Of a stretch of 64,000 nucleotides of DNA, positions 1 to 10,516 are shown piece by piece. The stretch covers positions 48,418,953 through 48,482,952 of the forward strand of contig NC_051068.1 in assembly GCF_004664715.2 (NCBI RefSeq), given 5' to 3'. Position 1 is the stretch's first letter. Every line of letters begins with the position of its first letter. Position numbers and translations under genes: made by a program. Below the pieces are notes generated by a model that was given only the letters and a program-made list of their open reading frames with translations, was not told the origin of the DNA and did not search any database. The DNA is from Peromyscus leucopus (taxonomy: Eukaryota; Chordata; Mammalia; Rodentia; Cricetidae).

Positions 1-537
1 CCCTAATATCACTGCTTCCCTAAAATCACTTGTTTTTATATTGTTTTTGGCATCAACACTTTGGCCTTCATTACAGATTTGAACTTATTTAGAATGTTGT
101 TTCATCTTATGGGTCATATGTTCTTTCTGAAAATTACAGAATTAACTTTATTCTATTCGTTAGTTACATCACAGGTTATATATTCATGCAAGAGCCTTGG
201 GACCTTAGATTGCCCTCTTCTTCCTATAATTAACCATTCTGATCTTTAGCATTAATTTCCAACTTGGAATTACCATTTGTAAAAATTGTTTCTCTCCCTG
301 TTCTTGTATGAGCTCAATATCCATTTTCTGTAACAATGCTAGTGTACCAGTCAGCATGACAACATTTGGTTCTGTCCTCTTCCAACTGATCTTAGTTGCT
401 AATAGCATTATCATTCTGAAATAGAAAACTAATTATAGTACTGCTACTTTGACCTTTTCTTTCTGCAGAATAAAGTGGAAACTCCTCAGTTTTAAATTCT
501 CTTTATTTTGTAGTGGTGATTTGTTGGGGGAGAATTA
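1..537. other. AT-rich sequence, nothing recognised
   Basis: No SINE, LINE or LTR signature and no convincing coding frame. Short open frames of about 60-70 codons on both strands look like chance products of AT-rich DNA. Confidence 0.5.
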
Positions 538-684
538 CACACACCACTGAAATCACATGGAGGTCAGAGTTCAACATGGAGGTTCTGTTCTCACCATCCA
601 TCATTTATGTCCCATGGATCAAACTCAGGTTTTCAGCCTTGGTAGCATGCATCTTCACCCACTGAGCTAGCTCATTGGCTCACA
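538..684 (-). repeat. B3/B2-family SINE, minus strand
   Basis: Read on the minus strand, the segment ends in the tRNA-derived head typical of B2/B3 (a diverged 'gagctagctcagtggg' block) and continues through the B3 body with the 'aaactcaggt' and 'aggtcagagt' blocks visible on the plus strand. It is well diverged from a young B2 and no clear tail or target-site duplication remains, so this is an old copy. B2/B3 are RNA polymerase III-derived, LINE-1-mobilised SINEs of rodents. Confidence 0.75.
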
Positions 685-2237
685 CATTTAATTCTAGAAT
701 CCATGTTAATGTTTCATAGCCAACCATTGTAGCATTCATCTTCAAGATTCTGTAATCTTCACTCTCTCACAAGTGAAGTTCTATTTTTTCCCCCACCTTA
801 TTTTCTTTGTGGTTGATGCCTTTCTTTCTTAATTCTTGCTCTTCTTCCTAGATGTGGAGTTGCTTAAATTCTTTTATCTGTACATATTCATTGATTACTC
901 AGTGAGTTCCTCTCTTTTCATCTCTCCCTTATTCTTTGCAGGGCATAGATAGATCATAATTATCCTATGAACTTTTGATGTACTCTCTGCTATATAGTAC
1001 GTATTTCAATCCACATGTGCTGAGTGATAGAACTGATAATTGCATTTCACAGATTTTAAAAGGAAGCATCAGTGGTAAAATAATAAGTTCACAGATCAAG
1101 AAATCATTCAAAACAAATGTGAAGTTATAGACATCAGAATGCATAAACTCATGATGATTAAACTTGGAAAAAATCAGTTTGCATTGATAATTATCTTTGG
1201 CTAATAATAAGAAAAATATAAAAGAAAGCATCCAGCTTAGATTAGGAAACAGTTTTTTGTTTTTTTGTTTTTTTTTTTTTTTTTTTTTTTTTTTCCAATC
1301 AGCAATAGTAACATACACAGGCAAGGAAATGCCTGCTATTAAGGAAGACATATTTTATAGTTACATTTCTGTAGAAGCAGGAATAGCACTCTCTAATCAA
1401 GGTCCACACAGTGAAACACTGGGTTCAACCAGGAGGAGGAAGGAACAAGAGAAAGTCTGGAAAAGCCTTTACTGTTGGTTTCTCAGGCAGAAATAATAAT
1501 TTTGGAGGGGCCTCAGGCTTTAGATGATGTGGGATGAATAGAGCAGGTCGATAGTAGCCTGGGGTATAAAAGGGTAGTTGACTGTACAGACACAGGTTGC
1601 TCAGTTTGCATATAAATCATTCTCACATTTAGTTCCCATATGTGGGGATTACTCGCCTTGGGAGAAGCAATGTCTCCAGGGTCAAAAGTACCTCAAGGTA
1701 TCAAAGTTTGAAGATAAAAAGAAGAGCTTGCTGGAACAATTAGAAAAAGAATAAAGCAGAATGAAATGCACCTCGATGTTAATGAAGTAAGAGAAGCTTT
1801 CCTTTTTCAGAAGAAATAAAGAAACATTTTTCTTTGCAACCATTTGTCTGTGTAAATTTATGAAGTGCATGAGTTAATACTGCTAGGAAACAGCTCTGAA
1901 GGAAGAGGCTTTGTTTGCCAACAGCTCTAACAGTAAGATCTCAGGATGGAAAGACTGCAAGCTCTCTAAAAAGCACAGAGAGAAGAAACAACTCCAGCAG
2001 TGAGCAGCAGAGCAAGCACACTTCAGAAAGAGTATGGTGATTCCTCAGTGCTGTCAAGACAAAGGATCCAAGACCCAGAGAGATAGTAGGGAGGATTTGG
2101 GGCTAGGGGAAGCTTGCTTCTAATGCTTTATGGAATCTGGACCATGTTTTCTATCAAATTACTTGTGACTTATAGTTTGCTGGTGATAAAAACTGAGAGA
2201 ATAAAACTTTGAATCATGAAATGGTAAATAATACTAA
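685..2237. other. Single-copy AT-rich sequence with a long T tract
   Basis: No recognised mobile element except a nearly pure T tract at 1256-1294 (two G interruptions at its start). Poly-T of this length usually marks the tail of a minus-strand retroposon, but no SINE or LINE body is recognisable next to it at 1295 onward. Frames running through the tract (such as those near 965-1496) encode only poly-Lys or poly-Phe there and are not credible genes. Confidence 0.5.
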
Positions 2238-2820
2238 AGAATTGATCATCTTCTGTAACCCAACAAGGTTTCCAGTAGAGGGACTGGGACATCAACTCAG
2301 CCACAAATCTTTGATCTATAATTTGTCCTGCCTGGGGTAAAGGTGGCACAAATGTGCTGGGGTGAAGGTGGCACAGAACCTGTGGGAGTGGCCACCCAAT
2401 GACTGGAACAACTTGAGACTCACACCACCAGAGGGAGTCTGAATGGCCAGGAACCAGAGGCTGGATAGCCCAGAGACCTAGGATAGAACCAAACATGACT
2501 GGGCGAAGTAAAGTCAAATGAAATGATTATAAATGATATCCTGCTATACTTGTAGACAAGAACCTAGCATAATCATCATCGGAGAGGTTTTATCCAGCAA
2601 CTGATGGGAGCAGATACAGAAACTCACAGCCAAACATTAGATGGAGCTTGGAGAAATCTGCCAAAGAGGGAAAGGAAGGATTATAGGAGCCAGATGGGTC
2701 AAGGACACCACAAGAACATGGGCCACAGTATCAACTAACCAAGACTCAGAGACTGAAGAGAGTGTGTATGGGTGTGACGTAGGTCCTCTGCAGATATATT
2801 ATGGTTGTGCAGCTAGGTGT

Positions 2821-3311
2821 TATGGTGATATTTTATTTATGCTGAAATGTGATTTTATTTGTATGTTAATAAATAAAAGTGCCTGGGGGTCAGAGCTAAT
2901 AGCAAGCTATTTAGCAGAAGTCTAGTAATGGTAGCACATGCCCTTAATCTCGATCACATGATAGGCAGATCTCTGTATGTTCAAGGACACCACCAGCATG
3001 GAGACACACGCCTTTAATCTCAATACCAACCATAGATGACCTAGAGGTCTATATAGACAGGCAGTGATGAGGAGGTCATGTGGTTGGTTTTACAACCAAT
3101 GAGAAGGCAGAACAGAAAGTCAATAAAAAGACAGACACACAGCACAGAAACTAGGTCTCTTTCTTAAGGGAAGGACGGCAGTGGCAGCAGGTGGTAAGAA
3201 GGTGGTCTTGGTCTCAGTTCTTGGCTATTGTTCTCTGACCTCTGGGGCTTTTAACTCTGCATTTGACTCTCTGTTTCTTATTTAATAAAACAATTCAGAC
3301 TTACATCTACA
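2821..3311 (+). mobile_element. Solo LTR (ERVK-like), inserted in a LINE-1 3' UTR
   Basis: The 6-bp duplication AGGTGT lies at 2815-2820 and 3312-3317, immediately outside the element. LTR-type polyadenylation signals (aataaa) occur near 2867-2876 and near the 3' end. The 3' end is CTACA. The 5' end reads TATGGTGA where the relative at 42160-42646 has TGTGGTGA, so the terminal TG has mutated to TA. A 6-bp duplication and TG...CA ends fit class II (ERVK) retroviruses. No internal gag, pol or env sequence remains, so this is a recombined solo LTR. The same family occurs at 29814-30249 and 42160-42646. Confidence 0.8.
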
Positions 3312-3576
3312 AGGTGTTCTTGTGGGGCTCCTAACAGTGGGAGCAAGGACTGTCTCTGATTCTTTTGCCTGTTCTTGGAACCCTTTTCCTACTATAGGAT
3401 TGCTGTGTCCAGGCTTGATATGAGGTCTGTGCCTAGTCTTATTATGACTTGCTATGCCATGTTAGGTGGATATCCCTGGGGGAGTAGATCTGTGGGAGAA
3501 GGGAGGTGGTGGGGGACAGACTGGAAGTAGAGGGCGGGGGATGGGGACTGCATCAGGGTGTAATCTATGAGAGAAG

Positions 3577-3607
3577 AATAAATAAATAAATAAATAAATA
3601 AATAAAT
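3577..3607 (+). repeat. (TAAA)n tail of the LINE-1 at 2238
   Basis: Eight or so tandem AATA/ATAA tetranucleotides directly follow the last LINE-1 3' UTR block. A patterned A-rich tail is the normal 3' end of a LINE-1 insertion. Confidence 0.8.
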
Positions 3608-3845
3608 ATGAATAAAAAGAAAACATATTTCTTCAGGCTTTGTAATTGAAAACCACTTGTTAGCATAACCTGGCCTGCTGACCCACTCCTCTTCTCTTCT
3701 GTGCAATTGACCAACTGTTTTTTTTTTAATCTCTTTCTCATGGATAAGTAGCTGCCTTTCACTTCCATTCCACTGAGGTGTTCTGCCTGGGACATCATGG
3801 GGTTTGCTACAGGATTCTTTGTATTAATGGCAGATCAATTAAAGA

Positions 3846-4070
3846 CAGTGATTCTCAACCTTCCTAATGCTGCCACCCTTTTCATACAGCTCTTCATGTT
3901 GTGGTGATGCCACTTCATAAAATTATTTTTGTTCATATTCCATAACTGTAATTCTGCTACAGTTTTGAATCATGATGTAAATATCTGTGTTTCAGTTGGT
4001 CTTATTCGACCCCTGTGAAAGGGTCATTGGACCCCTAAAGAGGTCATGACCCACATGTTGAGAATCACTG
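3846..4070 (+). mobile_element. URR1-like hAT DNA transposon (non-autonomous)
   Basis: The terminal inverted repeats are CAGTGATTCTCAACC at the left and its near-complement GTTGAGAATCACTG at the right. The flanking 8-mers ATTAAAGA (3838-3845) and ATTTAAGA (4071-4078) match at 7 of 8 positions, the 8-bp duplication expected of hAT elements. The internal 'catgttgtggtgat', 'ataactgtaattctgctac' and 'cccctgtgaaaggg' blocks match what I know of the rodent URR1 family. It has no coding capacity and would have depended on a transposase supplied in trans. Confidence 0.88.
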
Positions 4071-4078
4071 ATTTAAGA

Positions 4079-5227
4079 CATGAAATAATCCTTTCTTAAA
4101 TTCTTGGCTCAGTGAGAAAACATATATACCTTTATTTTACTAGTGATTCATTGATGTTGAAAACTTACTTCTGTTAAAAATCACATTCATGCATGTCTTT
4201 AGTCCTCATAGAAAATTAAGTAGAAAATTGTGGCTGTGTTACTTTCTCAGCTGAAACAAAAAGAACTCCATAAAAGCCGCTATCACTGACCTTAATATAA
4301 AAGAGGATATGCTGGGTGACTATGGAATCAGGGGAACGTTTTTTTCTCTTCATTAGCTTTTCTTCTTTCTGGCCTCCTCAGAAAATGTGCTCGGCATAGC
4401 TGGAAGCTTCATCCCTCCATTGAAAGACCTAGAATTCCAGGCCCTTGTAGCCTGCTCCTTCACAGTCCCTTTAGCAGAGTGATAAAGAAAACAGAGATTA
4501 AAGCCATAGCCACAGCCAAGGTACAGGTCTGGAGAGCTTGCAAATCAGTGACCAGCTGAACAGGAAGTGCACTCTTCAAGAGTTTTGTCAATCTAATTAG
4601 ATCCTGGGGAACTGATTAGGCAGACTCTGGAATTCTTGCCTGTAGAATAATCACTCAGAGAAATGCTTTCTCGTCAGACTGGCTTTAATTCCTACCCTGG
4701 ACACTGAGGCTGAAGAATAAGACGAGGGATGGAGGATCCAAACCTCTGCCTCAAACCCGAGTAAGACTGAAGTGATAAGAACAAACTAATCAAAGGTTGG
4801 AGGCCCTTCTGTGAAACCACTGCATAGTTTCCCAAACCTACCCTTTACTCCTTGAGGTATGAGGACATGAGAATATTTTAACACAACTTTGGGGAGCTAC
4901 AAAAATCATGAAAGGCATTTTTCTCATGTTTCTGAATTCTTCAAAAGCATTGGTGTCTCTGTAAAATGTGGTGAAGAGAATCAAGGAAATAAGACAGCAT
5001 CATACCTATTTTCAAAGGGAGAAAGAAAGCCTCTTCACAACTTGGCACTTGCTGAACACCTGGCTTGTGACATGCACTGGGCAGTTCCACATGTGGAGAT
5101 TTAGACAAGCTGCTGAGAACCTTGTGAAGCAAAGAACCAAATACCATCATTTGGCTAAATTTACAGTAATCAATAGCACTCCAGCAATAGTTTAATTAAA
5201 ATCACCTGTAGCTATCTGTGAAAGATT
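4079..5227. other. Single-copy sequence, nothing recognised
   Basis: No repeat signature was recognised and no coding frame stands out. Frames of about 70 codons between 4889 and 5195 occur on both strands and overlap each other, as expected of chance frames. Confidence 0.45.
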
Positions 5228-6205
5228 ATTTATCTACTTATTTATTTATTAAATGAATTTTTCTCTCACATAATACATTCTAACTGCAATTTTCTTTCTG
5301 TCCACTCCTCTGATTTCCACCCTACACCTCCCCTCCCCCCTAGATCCACTCCTCCTCCTTTCCCTTCAGAAAAGAGCTAGCCTCCCAGGAATATTAACTG
5401 AATATGGCATAATAAGTTACAATAAGACTAGGCACAGACCCTCATATCTATGCTGGATGAGGCAAACCAGTAGGTAGAAAAGGGTCCCAAGAGCAGATAA
5501 AAGCATCAGAGACAGCCCCCCCCCACTCCCATTGTTAGTAGTGTGACAAGAACACCAAGCTATACAACTATGACATATATGCAGAGGACCAAGTGCAGAC
5601 TCATGCAGGCTCCGTAAATTGCTACTTTAGTCTCTGTGAACCATGGTGAGCCCTGCTTAGTTGATCTATGGGCTCTGTTCCTGAGATCCTCAGCCCCTCT
5701 GGCTCCTACAGTCCCTACCAAGCTGCCTCTTCTCTTGGGTTTCCCAAGCTCTGCCTGATGTTTGGCTGTGGTTCTCTGTATCTGTTCTTATCAGTTACTG
5801 GATGAAGCCGCTCTGATGATGATTACACTAGGCTCTTGTCTACAAGTATAGCAGAATCATTTGTAATCATTTCATTAACTTTTTCTCCCCAGTCATGTTT
5901 GGTTCTATCCTATGTCTCTGTGCTATCCACCCTCTGGTTTCTGACCATCCATACAGTATTAAGCATGGGAATCCTTCTTATGGTTGAAATAAGTTAAACA
6001 TTGGTTGGCTGCTCTCCCAAGTTTTGTGCCACCATTATCTCAGCACATCTTATAGGTAGGACAAATTGTAGGTTGAAGTTAATGGGGCTGGATTGATATC
6101 CTGGACCTGCTCCTAGAAGCCTTGCCTGGTTACAGAAGATGGCTGGTTCAGGCTCTGTATCCTGAATTACTAGGAGTCCTTGCTAGGGAATTCCTAGCAT
6201 TCATC
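5228..6205 (-). mobile_element. LINE-1 3' UTR fragment, minus strand
   Basis: Plus-strand text begins with a T/A-rich stretch (the inverted tail) and a C-rich pyrimidine block at 5325-5345, then passes through the rodent LINE-1 3' UTR in reverse order. The blocks 'agatccactcctcctcc', 'aataagactaggcacagac' and 'cctggttacagaagatgg' are all present. It ends near 6205 without reaching ORF2, so the copy is 5'-truncated. It is homologous in inverted orientation to 2238-3622, and the two form a loose inverted pair 1.6 kb apart. Confidence 0.85.
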
Positions 6206-6512
6206 ATCAAATGACTAGGTAACTTCTTACTAATTTATTCACATCATTCACACAGGTATAGAGATATTCATGAAAGATTAATTTGAAAAAAAGCATTCTA
6301 CAATAACCAAATATAATGTTTTGAAATACTGTACCGGCTATAGTAATATTAATGGCTTCTATAAAGGTCAGTTGCTTTCTTGGAAAGTTGGCAAGAAGTA
6401 GATTAGCATACTAATCATGATATAAAATAGACTTTCCCTATTTCTGCCTATGGATCATCACATCTTAAGAAAATAAAATGACAAAAGGGTATTATATAAA
6501 TGAGTTAACTTT
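6206..6512. other. Single-copy sequence between LINE-1 and B4
   Basis: AT-rich; nothing recognised. Confidence 0.4.
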
Positions 6513-6725
6513 TGTGTGTGCTGGAGATCAAATTTAGGACCTCAGGTGAGGTAGGCATACTTCATAACTGTGCCACAGCATAGCCTCATTCCAACTTGTT
6601 TATTTTATTTATTTGTATATGTAATTTTGGGACAAAGTCTTATTACATAGCTCGGGCTTGGCTGAAACTACCTGTCTCTGCCTCCTGAGTGGGAGATTAA
6701 AGGCATGTGCCGTCACATCCAGCTC
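6513..6725 (-). repeat. B4-family SINE (B1 plus ID dimer), minus strand
   Basis: The left part (about 6517-6585) is the reverse complement of an ID/tRNA-Ala-derived head ('gtgctggagatcaaatttag' region). It is followed by a T-rich linker and then a reverse-complement B1 ending at 'gattaaaggcatgtgc'. Read on the minus strand the order is B1, A-rich linker, diverged ID, which is the B4 (B1-dID) layout. It is old and diverged. Confidence 0.78.
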
Positions 6726-7261
6726 AGATAAATCTATGAGCATTTTCATTTAACATGACAACAGTAGCCGCATGGATAATTCAAGGTATTTTTTTTAATT
6801 TGAAGAATCTTTAAGAAAGTTAAAATGATTGCAAATCATCTACTTTTTTAAAAATGGAAGACAAAAGATCTGTTGTTACTTAGCTTTGGTTCTATAGTAA
6901 AATTGACTTTTTGCCTATAAAAGCAATGGCTTTGAAGCATGATAGTTTATCCTTTAAATCAGTACAGGCATATGAAATGGATTTCTTTGTTGTGTTTTAT
7001 GGTTTAGGAGTTTAACTGAACTAAGTAGTCTAAGATTATGGGAAAATTATTGCTGTATTGGGCTGTTGACAGTGTTTGCTTCTGACTTCAATAGTGCTGT
7101 GTTTCATTTTATCCATGGCAGCATTTCATATTACTAAGATTTATCACTAAGTTCTTATGTAGCACTGCAAACACTGGAACAATCGATACTCTACTTCTGC
7201 TCATTAAACAGTATTCATTTTTATCATGTTTTATTATTACTACTATTTTATTTATTAATTT

Positions 7262-7404
7262 ATTCTAGAAACCAGGTCCCATAGCATAGCCCAGACTGGT
7301 TTATAATTGACTATGTAGTCCATGCTGACCTCAAACTTTCAATCCTCCTCTCTCATTTGACCAACAGCTAAGAGTCTAAGATTGTGGGAGTGTGCCACTG
7401 CACA
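7262..7404 (-). repeat. Old B1-like SINE, minus strand
   Basis: Plus strand shows degraded reverse-complement B1 blocks: 'catagcatagcccagactgg', 'tgctgacctcaaactt', then 'gattgtgggagtgtgccact'. Divergence is high and an extra block of about 30 nt is present, so it could be a proto-B1 or a B4 half. Confidence 0.6.
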
Positions 7405-7421
7405 GTAGTAATCTTTTGATT

Positions 7422-7470
7422 TGTGTATGTGTGTGTGTTTGTGTCTGTATGTGTATGTGTCTGTGTGTGC
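7422..7470. repeat. Imperfect (TG)n microsatellite
   Basis: TG dinucleotides with scattered TC and TA interruptions over about 49 nt, adjacent to the old B1. Confidence 0.85.
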
Positions 7471-10170
7471 TTAATCCTAATGGTGAAATGAAGAACCAGC
7501 ATTTTTATCAACTTTAAAAACATAAACCATTCAGTAAAAAGTTTTGGAACCATAGGAAATATTATTTCAGGTAATATTATTTGCTCAAGGAAAGAACATC
7601 CCATTTCTATTTTTCATTTGGAATCCTGACTAACTTTAGTATGATTTTTTGAACTGGATAAATTTGGTGGTCGAGACAATTCAAAGGCAGCCCATTGCTA
7701 TTGCTATATAAATATATTGTTACTTTGCAAGGGCCGTGTGACTACTGCTCATAATACCATCAATTCCAATTCATAATTTGATAGCTGTTTCAAAATGTAG
7801 GATGACAATTTCATATTTCAATGTTGACAAAGTTAAAGTGATCATTTTATATATGTGGACTATGTTATATTAATGCACCAGAAAGAATTTCTTCATAGGC
7901 TCTCAATCTTTACATCCAACCTTTTGTCTTTAAGCCTAGTGCCATATTCTAAGTACACTCCAGAACTATGCTCTCTTACACACTTGTGATGGAGAAAACC
8001 TGTGCTCAAATTGTTCTTTTTAAATTTTTTTTAATGGTTCCATGGTCTCAATAAGCTTAGATCTCTTTGGTTCAAGGCAGTCTACCTAGAACTTCATGTT
8101 AGATGTAGTCTTCCATTCAGTGAGTTCTTACTGACTCTCTCTGTCATCTATCTCAGCTGAGTTCTATGAGCTAAGGTGTTGAGAATTTCTTAACTATAAA
8201 TGCATTTTAAGTAGCCCCAAATAGGTGGTTAGTTGTGGCTGCTTGGTGGGCAACCAGCTATAAAAATTTGAACGTCACAAGTGGTTTTATGTTTTGTTTG
8301 TTTGCTTGTTTGTTTGTTTTTTCAGGCATGTCATGTCTGTTGGATGTTATGTGCACCAGATTTTATGATGCTACTACTGTTGCTTTTTCTCCATTTGAGT
8401 CATGTCAGTCATTTCTGCTAATGCTGTAATCATTCCATTTGATGTTGTTTTTCTGTCTGCTACTCACTATTTATTCACTATTTTGCTTGCTACATGCTTA
8501 AGAAACTAATTCAATCAAAATCAAAAGCACAGCTATCGTGAATTGTTCCCTTTAGACAAGAGTTTAGAAAGCAAATATTTAGTAAGAATTTTCAGTGAAT
8601 CCTGTTAAAAAGTATTCCCACATTGACTAAGTTCAGGTGTTGTGAATGAACCCTGGATATTTGACAGAGAATAGCACAGACACAGACCTTGTCCCAAATT
8701 TCTTATATGATCTCCTCTCAAAATCCAGAGATTTGTTCTTGGATTTTGTAGATATTGATAGCCATTATATAAAAATGCACAGTATTTGCATATCATCCAT
8801 ATTCATCCTCCCATATATTTTAAATTATCTCTATTAATCATATTATATTATCTAATACACTGTGAGTATTATGGAAATAGTTGTAATATTGAATTATTTA
8901 CAAAATAATTAAAAGAAAAAAATGCTTGTTACGATGACTTTTTTTTCAAATCTTTTTCATTCAAAATTTGGAAAATCCATAGATGCAAAATTCATTAAAC
9001 ATCAACAGCATGCCTGAATGCAAGAAAACACATGTTATCCCAGAAATAAACAAAACAGCACCAAATATAATGTTATAAGGGGAAAAAAAGAGGCCCAGAA
9101 GAAGGTATTAAAATGATAGGATCAAACTTGCGACTGAAGATCAGGCAAAGGTTTTTCCTTTTTTAAACTAATTTTTATTTAAACAGGTTTATTAGCTTTA
9201 ACTAATGATGGGGAACATAGGTACTAACTCTTGGAGGATTAAATATATTATTTTATAAGTTTTGTTAACTTAGAGAATGTAGCAGAATATATGAATATTT
9301 TTGTGCATTTATAGCTAATATAAATTTAAATGATATAAGAATATGGAGTGTGTGGCTTACGAATGATAATTTTATAATATTCTTGGCTGTAATTCAATAT
9401 AAACAATTATTCATTCAAGACGGTTTTTATTAATTTTAGCCGAACTCTTGTATAGGTAGCTAAACAATGATTGTAAATGACAAAGGAATAATAGAGTTTG
9501 AACATAAATATTAGTTGATATTTTCAATTACATAGATAGAAAGTGAAACAATGTGACTTATGTTGCTAATGGATTATTCTCAATGTAGGTGACTTTTTCC
9601 TGAGTCATACATTTACTTTAGAATTCTGGTAGTGTATTTCCTCTGTTTTTTTTTTTTTTAATGCTCTTTATAAAATAATAGCTTCTTACATTTAAACTAT
9701 TGTAATAACATATTTATATTCAATCGTTAAAGCCATTACATAAAATTGGTAAGCTGACAGATTATATCATTTGACAATTCCCATGATGCTAATCAACAAT
9801 GTGGTGAGAGTGTAAAGTTAGGGAAAGATCTATAGTTGCCCATCATGGCATATTTCTACTATGCATATACAATAACAGAAATACACTTGATAGTTAAATG
9901 GTATAAAATGCTGCATTTTGTTAATAGGATAATTTATATTGCAAAAATTGTTGGACACTGTATTTGATACTCTAGCACTCAGTGAAAATTGGTCAAATAA
10001 ATGGAGCTAAATGGCAAGACACTTAATATGGCTGAAACTGTCAAAGGTACTACAAGTATAAACCATGGTGAATAAGTTTATTGCTTACAGGTAAGATGAC
10101 TAGTTTGCTGAACTATTTTGTTTTTACTAAGTCTTATATTAACTATTTTGCCTTCTCTACAAAAGAATGC
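7471..10170. other. AT-rich single-copy sequence
   Basis: About 2.7 kb with no recognised element. It contains a short TTTG run near 8299-8322 and A/T homopolymers near 8940 and 9646. Frames at 8235-8837 are short, overlap on both strands and match no family I recognise. Confidence 0.45.
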
Positions 10171-10516
10171 TGTTGCTGGAGGGCTTCTCTCCAGGTTCCC
10201 CAAGCCCCGCCGTCCCACAATCCACTTATAAAATAATCACTCAGACGCTTATATTACTTATAAACTGTATGGCCGTGGCAGGCTTCTTGCTAACTGTTCT
10301 TTTATCTTAAATTAACCTATTTTTATAAATCTATACATTGCCATGTGGCTCGTGGCTTACCGGCGTCTTTACATGCTGCTTGTCCTGGCAGTGGCTGCAG
10401 TCTATCCCCCTCCTTCTTCCTGTTCCCCCAATTCTCCTCTCTCCTTGTCCTGCCTATACTTCCTGTCTGGTCATTGGCCATCAGTGTTTTATTTATATAG
10501 AGCCTTATCCACAGCA
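10171..10516 (-). mobile_element. Solo LTR (ERVK-like), minus strand
   Basis: Reverse complement of the LTR family at 24454 and 36517. The shared block 'cttataaaataatcactcag' lies near its left end and 'atccacagca' at its right end. The flanks read AATGC(T) at 10166-10171 and AATGCT at 10517-10522, a 6-bp duplication with one T apparently lost at the left junction. No internal retroviral sequence is present. The open frames of about 65 codons inside it are accidental. Confidence 0.85.

Larger units (their letters stand above)
2238..3622 (+). mobile_element. LINE-1 3' UTR fragment, plus strand, split by a solo LTR
   Basis: Mirror image of the minus-strand LINE-1 3' UTR at 5228-6205. Shared blocks include the 'catcttctgtaacc' start, 'gaaccaaacatgactggg', the 'acagccaaacattagatgg' block and the 'ctgtgcctagtcttattatg' block near the end. 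It is 5'-truncated and contains no ORF2. It ends in a TAAA-rich tail at about 3577-3607. A solo LTR sits at 2821-3311, and LINE-1 sequence resumes seamlessly at 3312. Divergence between the two 3' UTR copies suggests an old rodent-specific (Lx-like) LINE-1. Confidence 0.85.
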
